From NCBI GenBank assembly GCA_900542325.1, contig UQMY01000002.1:1-64000 (forward strand): 64,000 nucleotides of DNA, in the 5' to 3' direction. Of the stretch, positions 40,235 through 48,865 are shown one piece after another. How positions within the stretch are numbered: position 1 is the first letter of the stretch; each line of letters begins with the position of its first letter. Both the position numbers and the translations under genes were made by a program. The notes below the pieces were generated by a model. That model was not told the DNA's origin. It made no database searches and saw only the letters and a program-made list of their open reading frames with translations. The DNA is from an uncultured Collinsella sp. Lineage in GTDB: Bacteria; Actinomycetota; Coriobacteriia; Coriobacteriales; Coriobacteriaceae.

Positions 40235-41173
40235 ATGACAGACATCGTCCACGTCGAAAACCTCGTTAAGCGCTACGACGACCTTATTGCGCTCGACCAC
40301 TTTAACCTGAGTATCGCCCCCGGCGAGATCTTTGGCCTGCTGGGCCCCAACGGCTCGGGCAAGACCACGTCCATCAACTGCATCCTGCAGCTGCTCGCCT
40401 ACGACAAGGGCACCATCGAGCTGTTCGGCGAGCGCATGACGCCCGCCCGCTACGACCTCAAGCGCCGCATCGGTGTGGTGCCGCAGCAGGTGGCGGTGTT
40501 CGACGAGCTCACCGTGCGCGAGAACATCGACTATTTCTGCAGTCTCTACGTCAACGACCGCAAGCGCCGCCGCGCGCTGGTGGACGAGGCGATCGACTTT
40601 GTCGGCCTGGGCGACTTTACCAAGTTCCGCCCCGGCAAGCTCTCGGGCGGCCTGGCGCGTCGTCTCAACATTGCCTGCGGCATCGCGCACAAGCCCGAGC
40701 TCATCTTTTTTGACGAACCCACGGTGGCGGTCGACCCGCAAAGCCGCAACGCCATCCTGGAGGGCATCTGCCGCCTGCGCGACGAGGGCGCCACGGTGGT
40801 GTATACCAGCCATTACATGGAGGAAGTCGAGCAGATCTGCAGCCGCATCATGATCATGGACGGTGGGCGCGTGCTGGCGCAGGGCACTAACGACGAGCTC
40901 AAGCGCATGATTCAGATGGGCGAGAAGATTGTAATCGAGGTCGGCGAGGTTCCGAGTGCGGCGCTCGGTGCCGTCGCAAGCCTGCCGCACGTTCTGGACC
41001 TTTCGGCAACGGCGGGACAGCTCACGTTTTCGTGCGAAGCGAGCCCGCACAACCTGACGGACATTCTCGATGCGCTGCGCTCGCATGACGTGCCACTCGG
41101 CCGCATCTATTCCGAACCGCCGACCCTCAACGACGTGTTCCTCGAGATCACCGGCCGCGAGCTGCGCGACTAG
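40235..41173 (+). CDS. ABC exporter ATP-binding protein
   Basis: The 312-residue ATPase of an ABC-2 type exporter. It has Walker A GPNGSGKTT (about 36-44), signature LSGGLARRL, Walker B LIFFDEPTVAVD, and the H-loop region YTSHYMEEVEQIC. The C-terminal ~90 residues form the regulatory extension common in drug-exporter ATPases. The ATG at 40235 follows AGAAGGG; longer versions run into the promoter region. It begins a three-gene operon with two permeases and is divergent from the two-component pair, the layout of LnrLMN-like drug-resistance systems. Confidence 0.93.
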   Translation: MTDIVHVENLVKRYDDLIALDHFNLSIAPGEIFGLLGPNGSGKTTSINCILQLLAYDKGTIELFGERMTPARYDLKRRIGVVPQQVAVFDELTVRENIDYFCSLYVNDRKRRRALVDEAIDFVGLGDFTKFRPGKLSGGLARRLNIACGIAHKPELIFFDEPTVAVDPQSRNAILEGICRLRDEGATVVYTSHYMEEVEQICSRIMIMDGGRVLAQGTNDELKRMIQMGEKIVIEVGEVPSAALGAVASLPHVLDLSATAGQLTFSCEASPHNLTDILDALRSHDVPLGRIYSEPPTLNDVFLEITGRELRD

Positions 41174-41182
41174 GGGGCAGTC

Positions 41183-42370
41183 ATGTTCAACACCATCATC
41201 ACTACGGTCAAGACGCTGATGCGCCGGCCGAGCACGTGGGTCTGGGGCGCTCTCTTTCCCATCGCACTTTCCACGATGTTCATGTTTATGTTTGCGAACC
41301 TCAGCTCCGACGGCAAGATCGACCCGGTGCCGGTTGCCGTCGTGGCGGACGAGGCTTGGGACGCTTCGACCTTTAAGGGCGTGGCGACGTCGCTTGCCAA
41401 GGAAGACAACGATCAGCTGCTCGAGATTCACGAGTGCGACGACGCGGCCGAAGCGAACCGTGCGCTCAAGGCCGGCGAGGTCGCGGGCGTCTATACGGTC
41501 GATGCCGCGGGCACGCCCAAGCTCACGCTGCTTTCGAGCTATGACAACTCGCGCGCCTCGTCGGTGCTCACCGACCGCAGCATTCTGGAGACGGTGGCAA
41601 GCTCGTATACGCAAAATGCCGAGCTCATGTCCCAGATTGCCCAGGACAACCCGGCGGCGCTCGCCGACCCGGAGGCGGTTGCGCGCGCCCTGTCGCTCGA
41701 GGGTGGCACCCGCCGCGTAAGCCTGACACGCACCACGCCCGATGGCACGGTTATCTACTACTACGCGCTCTTTGGCCTGGTCGCGATGATGTCTGCCGAG
41801 TTTGCCGCCTTGAGTGTCGTCGATTTGCAACCCAATCTGTCTGGCCTTGGCGCACGTCGCTGCGTGGGCGGCCTTTCCAAGACGGCGTCGCTGGCCGGTA
41901 TCTTTGTGGGCTCGTGGCTGGTCTCCTTTGCTTCGATGGCAATTGCGATCGGCTACGTGCGCCTGGTCGTGGGCGTCGACTTTGGCGGGCGCGAGGGGCT
42001 GTGTTTGGTGGGCGGCGCCGCTTCCGCGCTTGCCGCCACGGGCTTGGGGCTCTTTGTGGGCACGCTTCCCGTTAAGGGCGGCAAGGCGTCCAAGTCGGGC
42101 ATCCTCACGGGCTTTGCCACCATGTGCGCCCTGTTCGCCGGCCTCTACGGTGAGCCGGCGATGGCGCTTGCCGATGACGTTGCCCGCGCCTGCCCGGCCG
42201 AGTGTTGGCTCAACCCCGTCAAGCTCATCTGCGACATGTTCAACCGCCTGTATTTCTTTGAGGACCTGGGCCCCTTTGCCGTTCGCGCCGGCGCGCTGGT
42301 CCTTATGGCGCTGCTGTTCGTTGCCGCCGCCACGCTGATCTTTGGAAGGAGCCGCTATGAGCACCTTTAA
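41183..42370 (+). CDS. ABC-2 type permease 1
   Basis: A 395-residue membrane subunit. One helix at the N-terminus (TWVWGALFPIALSTMFMFMF) is followed by a ~150-residue extracellular domain and then five C-terminal helices, the ABC-2/YhgE-like layout. It begins nine bases after the ATPase stop. Its 3' end overlaps the second permease by 14 bases. It likely pairs with permease 2 to form the exporter channel. The substrate is unknown. Confidence 0.88.
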   Translation: MFNTIITTVKTLMRRPSTWVWGALFPIALSTMFMFMFANLSSDGKIDPVPVAVVADEAWDASTFKGVATSLAKEDNDQLLEIHECDDAAEANRALKAGEVAGVYTVDAAGTPKLTLLSSYDNSRASSVLTDRSILETVASSYTQNAELMSQIAQDNPAALADPEAVARALSLEGGTRRVSLTRTTPDGTVIYYYALFGLVAMMSAEFAALSVVDLQPNLSGLGARRCVGGLSKTASLAGIFVGSWLVSFASMAIAIGYVRLVVGVDFGGREGLCLVGGAASALAATGLGLFVGTLPVKGGKASKSGILTGFATMCALFAGLYGEPAMALADDVARACPAECWLNPVKLICDMFNRLYFFEDLGPFAVRAGALVLMALLFVAAATLIFGRSRYEHL

Positions 42371-43562
42371 GACCGCGCTTCGCATGGCGCTGGCGCACCC
42401 GTTCTACCTGCTCATCTATACGGTGTTCATCTCGCTCATGGGCGTATTCATCGCGGCCTCGGTGAGCTGGAACTCGTCGCAGCTCACCGAGTACAAGCCC
42501 TATGATGCCAACGTGATCGTGGTCGATCGCGACGACAGCGATCTTTCGAGTGCGCTTACCAAGCACCTGGGCTCACGCTTTGACCTGGTCACGGGCATCG
42601 GCGACGACGCGTACGACCTTGCCGATGCGCTCTCCAAGAGCAACAGCGCCAAGGGCAGTGCCGATTGCGTGTTCTTTATCCCGGAGGGGTTTGAGGACGA
42701 TCTTGTTGCAGCCGCCCGTGCGGGGGAGGCCCTGCCCAAGCTCGACGTGACCTACGGTTCCGGCACCATGGCGGCGGCGCTCTCGTCTGCCGAGGCCTCG
42801 CGCTGGATCTCGCTCGCGGGCGCTGCGGCGGCGCTTGAACCCGCTGCTTCCGACGGCGATGTCGCCAAGGCTGCCGAGCATGCTGCCGCAAAGCGCGCGG
42901 AGGTCCAGATCGAGCAGGTCAAGGTCGACTCGACTGCTGCTACCACGCTCGAGTCGTACTTCAACTTTGGCGCGTACGCGATCATCTCGTCGGTCATCGT
43001 GTCGGTGGGACTGGTGTTCTCGGGCATGAACGAGCCCGAGCGCGTGCGCCGCATGGATGCCAGCCCGGTCTCTGAGCGCCAGCGTTCGCTCGCTGTGTTC
43101 GCGGCCGCCGCCGTGCTCACCGTCTGCATCTGGCTCGTGTCGAGCATGATGGGCGTCGTGGGCTTTGCCAGCGCGGTTGCCGAGGTCGGCGTGGGTCGCG
43201 TGTGCCTGGCGCTGGCGGCAACGTTTGCCCTGGCGTGCACGCCGCTGGCTGTTGGCTTTACGCTGTCGAGCCTGGGCGCGCGCGAGGAGCTGCTCAACGG
43301 TGTGGGCAACCTGCTCGGCATGCTCATGACGTTTTTGGGCGGCGCCTGGATGCCACTGTCGCTCATGGGCTCGGCCGTGCAGACGGTGGCGCACTTTGTG
43401 CCGACGTATTGGGTGAACGACGCGATCGGCAAGGCGCTCGCCGCGGACCTGACGTCCACCGTGCTGGGCGACATCGCCTGCGATCTGGGCGTCACGGTGC
43501 TCTTTGCCGCGGCCATCGCCGCCGTAGGCCTAGCCCTCGCGCACAACAAATCCCACGCCTAG
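42357..43562 (+). CDS. ABC-2 type permease 2
   Basis: A 401-residue paralogue of permease 1 with the same plan: N-terminal helix (PFYLLIYTVFISLMGVFIAAS), a long extracellular loop rich in Ala/Asp/Ser (~45-200), then five to six helices ending in VLFAAAIAAVGLALAH. The ATG at 42357 has GGAAGGA upstream inside the previous gene, indicating coupled translation. No terminator follows; the next 250 bp hold REP-like hairpins. Confidence 0.88.
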   Translation: MSTFKTALRMALAHPFYLLIYTVFISLMGVFIAASVSWNSSQLTEYKPYDANVIVVDRDDSDLSSALTKHLGSRFDLVTGIGDDAYDLADALSKSNSAKGSADCVFFIPEGFEDDLVAAARAGEALPKLDVTYGSGTMAAALSSAEASRWISLAGAAAALEPAASDGDVAKAAEHAAAKRAEVQIEQVKVDSTAATTLESYFNFGAYAIISSVIVSVGLVFSGMNEPERVRRMDASPVSERQRSLAVFAAAAVLTVCIWLVSSMMGVVGFASAVAEVGVGRVCLALAATFALACTPLAVGFTLSSLGAREELLNGVGNLLGMLMTFLGGAWMPLSLMGSAVQTVAHFVPTYWVNDAIGKALAADLTSTVLGDIACDLGVTVLFAAAIAAVGLALAHNKSHA

Positions 43563-43572
43563 CCACCTAGTC

Positions 43573-43719
43573 ATTGGGGACAGTCTTTGCCGATTCGCCG
43601 GCAGGGCTGGCAGGGACTGTCCCAATATGTCGGCACTTGGGGACGCTCCTTTCCTGCCGGCACTCATTGGGGACAGACTTAAATGAGCGATTTCACTCAT
43701 TAAGTCTGTCCCCAATGAG
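43573..43719. repeat. GGGGACAG-type inverted repeats (two units)
   Basis: Unit a: ATTGGGGACAGTC (43573-43585) against GACTGTCCCAAT (43615-43626). Unit b: CTCATTGGGGACAGACTTAA (43663-43682) is exactly complementary to 43700-43719, with AATGAG nested in the loop. They fall in the 254-bp gap between two ABC loci. Similar strings recur at 47233-47323 and partially at 55805 and 59695-59730. They are of the REP type often linked to Y1 transposases. Confidence 0.75.
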
Positions 43720-43816
43720 TAGGTTGGAAAAAAGCCGCGCACGTCGCTTAAAAATAGTTCGCCCAGGTTTACTATTACCCTAGAAAAGTAGCAGAAGGCT
43801 AACAACGGGGGATAGC

Positions 43817-44530
43817 ATGGCGACAAAGCATGCCTACGTCCAGGTCAACGGGCTCAAGAAACACTACGGCGACGGTGATGCGCGCCTGACGGTACTCGAT
43901 GGCATCGATACGTCCATCAATCGCGGCGAGATCTGCGTCATGCTGGGGCCCTCGGGCTCGGGCAAATCGACGTTTCTCAATCTCATCGGCGGCCTGGAGG
44001 ATGCCGACGCCGGCTCCATCATGGTAGACGGCTGCGACCTTACGGTGCTCAAGCCGGCCGATCTGGGTGAGTACCGACGCCGCGAGCTGGGTTTTGTCTT
44101 TCAGTTCTACAACCTGGTGCCCGACCTTACCATCAAGGAAAACATCGAGGTCACGGCGCACCTGTCCAAAAACCCGCTCGACGTTGACGACCTGCTGCGC
44201 TCGCTCGGCCTCTACGAGCACCGCAACAAGTTCCCGCGCCAGGTCTCGGGCGGCCAGCAGCAGCGCTGCGCCATCGGCCGCGCGCTCGTCAAAAATCCGG
44301 GCCTGCTGCTGTGCGACGAGCCCACGGGCGCACTCGACTACAAGACATCCAAAGAAATCCTGCAGCTCATGGAGGACGTCAACCGCACCTACGGCTGCAC
44401 CATCATCATCGTCACCCACAACGCCGCCATCGCGCGCATGGCCAACCGCGTGCTGCGCCTGCGCGACGGCCGCATTGTCGAGGACGAGCTCAACGCCGAG
44501 CCCGTGCCCGCCGCCGAGCTCGATTGGTAG
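43817..44530 (+). CDS. ABC transporter ATP-binding protein, LolD/MacB family
   Basis: A 237-residue ATPase with Walker A GPSGSGKST (about 49-57), a long Q-loop region VFQFYNLVPDLTIKEN, signature VSGGQQQRCAIGRAL, Walker B LLLCDEPTGALD and an H-loop VTHNAAIA. The VPxLT and GALD details are characteristic of the mechanotransmission (LolCDE/MacB/FtsE) group, which works with FtsX-type permeases rather than as classical pumps. The partner is the next gene, nine bases away. Confidence 0.93.
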   Translation: MATKHAYVQVNGLKKHYGDGDARLTVLDGIDTSINRGEICVMLGPSGSGKSTFLNLIGGLEDADAGSIMVDGCDLTVLKPADLGEYRRRELGFVFQFYNLVPDLTIKENIEVTAHLSKNPLDVDDLLRSLGLYEHRNKFPRQVSGGQQQRCAIGRALVKNPGLLLCDEPTGALDYKTSKEILQLMEDVNRTYGCTIIIVTHNAAIARMANRVLRLRDGRIVEDELNAEPVPAAELDW

Positions 44531-44538
44531 GCGACGCC

Positions 44539-47205
44539 ATGACACCTCTCGCAAAACGACTCCCGCGCGAGCTGCGCCGCAATATCGGCAAGTACCTGGG
44601 CATCTTTTTGCTTATGTGCGGAAGCATCGCCCTCACGTCGGGCTTTTTGCTCGCGGCGCATTCCATCGGCTGCCTTATCGACGACATGCGCGACGAGTAC
44701 ACGATTGAGGACGGCCGCGTGACCACTTCCTTCGAGGCCACCGACGACCAGCTCAAGGCTGCCGAGGACGCGGCGGAAGATGTCGGCGGCGTCACGTTCT
44801 ACAAAAACTTCTCTATCGACGCCATCATCAAAAAGGCGGCCGGCGACGACGGCACCAAGCGCACCCTGCGCACCTATGCGCATCGCACCAAGGTCGACAT
44901 TGCGTCCTACTGCGAAGGCAGCCAGCCCAAAGCGGACGACGAGGTGGCCATCGACCGCGTCTTTGCTACCAACAACGACCTCGCCGTGGGTGATAAGGTC
45001 GAGCTCGAGGGGCGCACCTACACCATCTGCGGCATCATGACCCAGCCCGATAGCCAGGCGCTGTTCCTCAACAATTCGGATTTTACGGTGAACACCATTA
45101 CCTATGGCGTCGCCGAGGTCAGCGATGCCGGTTTCGCCGCGCTCGAGGATGCCGGCGGCGCGCCCGCCTACACGTACTCCTTTACCTTTAACGACCGCGA
45201 CCTCTCAACCGCCGAGCGCACCGATGCCGAGCAGGATATGGTCGAGGCACTGGTGGATGCCGATGCGCGCGTCGACGATCTTATCGATGCCGATTCCAAC
45301 CAGGGCATTGGCTATGCGCGCGATGACGTGGACGGCGATTCCATGATGTGGATGACGCTGCTCAATATTATCATCGTGATCATGGCGTTCGTCTTTGTGG
45401 TCCTTACCGACGCCACCATCGAGGAGGAGAGCGCCATCATCGGCACGCTGCTCGCCAGCGGCTATCGCCGCCGCGAGATCGTGCTGCACTACCTGGCACT
45501 TCCCGCCATCGTGGGCGTGCTCGCGGCACTTTTGGGCACCGCGCTCGGCGTTGCGTTCTTTACCGAGCCCATGCGCGGCCTCTATTACGGTTCGTACAGC
45601 CTGCCTCCCTTCCAGGTGTATTGGAGCTGGGAGATCTTCGTGAAGTGTGCCGTGGTCCCCGCCGCTGCGCTCATCCTCATCACGCTGGTGGGCCTGCTTC
45701 GCAAGATGGGCAAGACGCCGTTGCAGTTCCTTCGTCACGAGGCGAGCGGCAAATCGGGCACCAAGCGCGGCCTGCAGCTGCCGGAGTGCATGGGCTTTGT
45801 CTCGCGCTTCCGTCTGCGCGTCTTCCTGCGCAACCTGGGCAACTTCGCCACGCTCTTCGTGGGCATTGCATTCGCCTCGCTGCTGCTGCTCTTTGGCCTG
45901 GCGATTTTGCCCACGATGACGCACTACGCCGACAACCTCGAGACGAGCCTGGTCGCCGAGCATCAGTACACACTCAAGGCGCCGCTGGAGCTCGAGGGCA
46001 CTACCGAGGAGCGCGAGCAGTGGTCGGCACTCGAGCGCTTGCAGTCGGTTGACGGCGCGCTGCTTTCTGCCGCCCAGGATGCCGATGACGAGCTTGACGG
46101 CGCGGCCGATGCGGCGCAGACGGCAGCCGATGCCGCGACCGCATCTCCGTCTGCCGAGAGCCTGACCGCAGCGCAGGATGCGCTTGCCAAGGTCCAGGAC
46201 AAGAAGGATGCGCTCTACGCGCGCCTTGACGATCTTGCCGATGCCCTCGGCTGCAACCGCGATGAGGCCATCGATCTGATCGACAAGGCCTCTAAGATCG
46301 ACACTGACAACGACGATATCCACCCGGTCAATACGACCGACAACGGCGCGGGCGCAATCGCGCAGGCCGAGAAATATGCCGTTCACCAGCTGCAGTACGA
46401 CCGTGGCGACGGCAATGGCGAGGAGACGATTTCTGTCTACGGCATCTCGTCCGATTCGCGCTACTGGAAGGGCCTCAACATCGGCGATGGCCGCGTCGTC
46501 TTTGGCGGCGGTCTGCTCGATAAGTTTGGCTGGAGCGAGGGCCAGAAGGTCACGCTCAGCGACAAGTACGAGGGTGAGCATTATTCCTTTGAGTACGCGG
46601 GCAAGGACTGTGCCTGGGGCTCAAAGTCGGACATGAATATCTATATGAGTATCGATGACTTTAACGAGCTGTTCGACAACGATGCCGCCTACTTTAACGG
46701 CTATGTGAGCGACGAGAAGCTCGACCTCGATGCTCGTTACTTTGCCGGCGACACCACGCCCGACGACATGCGCGCCGTGGGTGACCAGTTCATCGACATG
46801 ATGAGTAAAATGATCGGAATGATGATCGGGCTCGCGGTGTTCATCTTCCTGCTGTTTATGTACCTGCTGACCAAGGCGGTGATCGACCACAGCGCCCGTT
46901 CGATCAGCTACATGAAAGTCTTTGGCTATCGCGATAGCGAGATCTCGCATCTGTACATCCGCTCGATCACGCTGTGCGTGGCGGCGTCGCTCGTGCTGAG
47001 CCTGCCGGTCATTATTGGCTCGCTCACGGCCATCTTCCGCTCGATGCTGCTCGCCTACAACGGCAATATCGAGATTTACGTGCCCGCTTGGTCCATGGCT
47101 GCATGCGTCGGCATTGGCTTTGCGACCTACCTGGTCGTGGCGCTGCTGCACACGCGCTCCATCAAGCGCGTCGGCCTGGCCGAAGCCCTCAAGGTGCAAG
47201 AGTAG
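44539..47205 (+). CDS. FtsX-like ABC permease with large extracellular coiled-coil region
   Basis: An 888-residue permease of the FtsX/MacB fold. Helix 1 is near the N-terminus (YLGIFLLMCGSIALTSGF), followed by a ~240-residue periplasmic-side domain. Then come three helices (MMWMTLLNIIIVIMAFVFVVL and two more), a fourth after RFRLRVFLRNLGNF, a second extracellular section with Ala/Asp-rich coiled coil, and the closing FtsX core (MIGMMIGLAVFIFLLFMYLL to VALLHTRSIKRVGLAEALKVQE). The repeat of the FtsX domain in one chain is typical of Gram-positive DUF-type permeases involved in peptide sensing or lipid handling. The substrate is unknown. Confidence 0.9.
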   Translation: MTPLAKRLPRELRRNIGKYLGIFLLMCGSIALTSGFLLAAHSIGCLIDDMRDEYTIEDGRVTTSFEATDDQLKAAEDAAEDVGGVTFYKNFSIDAIIKKAAGDDGTKRTLRTYAHRTKVDIASYCEGSQPKADDEVAIDRVFATNNDLAVGDKVELEGRTYTICGIMTQPDSQALFLNNSDFTVNTITYGVAEVSDAGFAALEDAGGAPAYTYSFTFNDRDLSTAERTDAEQDMVEALVDADARVDDLIDADSNQGIGYARDDVDGDSMMWMTLLNIIIVIMAFVFVVLTDATIEEESAIIGTLLASGYRRREIVLHYLALPAIVGVLAALLGTALGVAFFTEPMRGLYYGSYSLPPFQVYWSWEIFVKCAVVPAAALILITLVGLLRKMGKTPLQFLRHEASGKSGTKRGLQLPECMGFVSRFRLRVFLRNLGNFATLFVGIAFASLLLLFGLAILPTMTHYADNLETSLVAEHQYTLKAPLELEGTTEEREQWSALERLQSVDGALLSAAQDADDELDGAADAAQTAADAATASPSAESLTAAQDALAKVQDKKDALYARLDDLADALGCNRDEAIDLIDKASKIDTDNDDIHPVNTTDNGAGAIAQAEKYAVHQLQYDRGDGNGEETISVYGISSDSRYWKGLNIGDGRVVFGGGLLDKFGWSEGQKVTLSDKYEGEHYSFEYAGKDCAWGSKSDMNIYMSIDDFNELFDNDAAYFNGYVSDEKLDLDARYFAGDTTPDDMRAVGDQFIDMMSKMIGMMIGLAVFIFLLFMYLLTKAVIDHSARSISYMKVFGYRDSEISHLYIRSITLCVAASLVLSLPVIIGSLTAIFRSMLLAYNGNIEIYVPAWSMAACVGIGFATYLVVALLHTRSIKRVGLAEALKVQE

Positions 47206-47232
47206 CAATTGGGGACGTTCTTAAACGACTAG

Positions 47233-47323
47233 TCATCGGGGACAGTCTTTGTCGGATTGCCGGCTCGTCGGCCGGGCTGGCAGGGACTGTCCCTGACGGC
47301 ACTCATTTAAGTCTGTCCCCAAT
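47233..47323. repeat. GGGGACAG-type repeat, third locus
   Basis: CGGGGACAGTC pairs with GGGACTGTCCC, and AAGTCTGTCCCCAATGAG ends the segment. It is the same family as 43573-43719, including an internal GGGCTGGCAGG string, and lies between the FtsX permease and the DUF362 gene. Confidence 0.65.
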
Positions 47324-47408
47324 GAGTGGCCGTGCTTGACTTCAACCCACTTCACCGGGTACCATCCTCTATGTCTGTAACGCCATATAGACCGAGGGGG
47401 ATAGATAT

Positions 47409-48614
47409 ATGACCGCAACTGCACCCGCAGCACCCGCTAAGGTGTACTTCACCAACCTGCGCACGCATGCTCGCGAGAGCCAGCTCGACAAACTCAAGCG
47501 CCTCATTCGCCGCGCCGGTATCGAGCAGATCGACTTTGAGAACAAGTTCGTCGCCATCAAGATTCACTTTGGCGAGCTGGGCAATCTGAGCTTTTTGCGC
47601 CCCAACTACGCCTGCGCCGTCGCGGATGTCGTCAAGGAGCTGGGCGGCAAGCCCTTCCTCACCGACTGCAACACGCTCTATGTCGGTAGCCGCAAAAACG
47701 CGCTCGAGCACATCGATACCGCCTACCAGAACGGCTTTACCCCGTATGCCACGGGCTGCCAGATCATCATCGCAGACGGCCTCAAGGGCACCGACGAGGC
47801 ACTCGTTCCGGTCGAGGGCGGCGAGTACGTGCGCGAGGCAAAGATCGGCCAGGCACTCATGGATGCCGACATCGTGATCAGCCTTACGCACTTTAAGGGT
47901 CATGAGCAGGCGGGCTTTGGCGGCGCCATGAAGAACCTGGGCATGGGAGGCGGCAGCCGTGCCGGCAAGATGGAGCAGCATGCCGCCGGCAAGCCGAGCG
48001 TCGATACTACCAACTGCGTAGGTTGCCGTGCCTGCGAGAAGATTTGCGCGCACAGCGCCATCACGTTTGACGGTACGCGTGAGCGCGAGCTTGCCAACGG
48101 CAGCACCCGCACGGTTCACGTGGCTACCATCGACCACGATCGCTGCGTGGGCTGCGGACGCTGCATTGCGGCGTGCAACCAGGACTGCATCAAGCCCGAC
48201 TATGACGCCGCGGCCGACGTACTCAACTACAAGATCGCCGAGTATACGAAGGCCGTTGTCCAGGATCGCCCCAGCTTCCATATCTCGCTCGCCATGGACA
48301 TCAGCCCCAACTGCGACTGCCATCCCGAGAATGACACGCCCATCGTCAACGACATCGGCATGTTCGCGAGCTTCGACCCGGTCGCCATCGACCAGGCCTG
48401 CGCCGATGCCGTCATGGCATCCGAGCCGCTGCCTAACACCGAGCTTACCGACAGCGCGGCCAAGATGGAGCATAACCACGAGCATTTGGAGGGCGAGCAG
48501 GCGCGCGACCCCTTCTGCATCACGCATCCCGACACCGACTGGCGCGCGTGCATCGCGCATGCCGAGAAGATCGGCCTGGGCACGAGCAAGTACGAGCTCA
48601 TCGAGGTCAAATAG
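47409..48614 (+). CDS. DUF362 domain protein with 2x[4Fe-4S] ferredoxin insert
   Basis: A 401-residue iron-sulfur protein of unknown role, common in anaerobes. The DUF362 part (VYFTNLRTHA, IKIHFGELGNLSFLRP, SLTHFKGHEQAGFGGAMKNLGMGG) surrounds a bacterial ferredoxin module: CVGCRACEKIC and CVGCGRCIAAC, each with the fourth Cys placed for a [4Fe-4S] cluster. It probably transfers electrons or handles a bound metal/cofactor. It is a single gene with a strong hairpin terminator after it. The context with redox genes (ech, ene-reductase) is loose. Confidence 0.88.
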   Translation: MTATAPAAPAKVYFTNLRTHARESQLDKLKRLIRRAGIEQIDFENKFVAIKIHFGELGNLSFLRPNYACAVADVVKELGGKPFLTDCNTLYVGSRKNALEHIDTAYQNGFTPYATGCQIIIADGLKGTDEALVPVEGGEYVREAKIGQALMDADIVISLTHFKGHEQAGFGGAMKNLGMGGGSRAGKMEQHAAGKPSVDTTNCVGCRACEKICAHSAITFDGTRERELANGSTRTVHVATIDHDRCVGCGRCIAACNQDCIKPDYDAAADVLNYKIAEYTKAVVQDRPSFHISLAMDISPNCDCHPENDTPIVNDIGMFASFDPVAIDQACADAVMASEPLPNTELTDSAAKMEHNHEHLEGEQARDPFCITHPDTDWRACIAHAEKIGLGTSKYELIEVK

Positions 48615-48661
48615 CGCCTAGCTATTGGACAAAACAAGCGCCTCTGTGGCGTAAGTCGAGC

Positions 48662-48700
48662 AAAAGCCGCCCGTGAGCACAGCGCCCACGGGCGGTTTTC
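48662..48700. terminator. Bidirectional terminator between convergent genes
   Basis: AAAAGCCGCCCGTG pairs with CACGGGCGGTTTT around an 11-nt loop, with A-run on one side and T-run on the other. It serves the DUF362 gene and probably the hydrolase. Confidence 0.88.
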
Positions 48701-48824
48701 CGGAAGTATGCGGCAAATTCCGAGGCCGCCGAGCACACGACGTTTTTTGGCAACAAAACCCCTGATAAATTGTTGATAAAACTGCGGTCTGGTCGGCAGT
48801 TCCAGATTTTGCCGCATACTTCCG
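48701..48824. repeat. 124-bp palindrome-bounded element
   Basis: CGGAAGTATGCGGCAAA (48701-48717) is exactly complementary to 48808-48824, with a 90-nt, less GC-rich interior. It directly abuts the terminator and is followed by AAAATAGGGGG, text also seen after the core of array unit 1 (37648-37656). The interior includes CTGCGGTCTGGTCGG. It looks like another member of the variable-arm palindromic elements. Confidence 0.7.
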
Positions 48825-48865
48825 AAAATAGGGGGTTAGATAAATCCCCAGACGCCGCTTTTTCC

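Noticed and set aside
40163..42385. 740-codon open frame antisense to the ABC exporter genes
   Set aside because: Arg/Ala/His-rich low-complexity product; the plus strand carries intact ABC motifs. Shadow.
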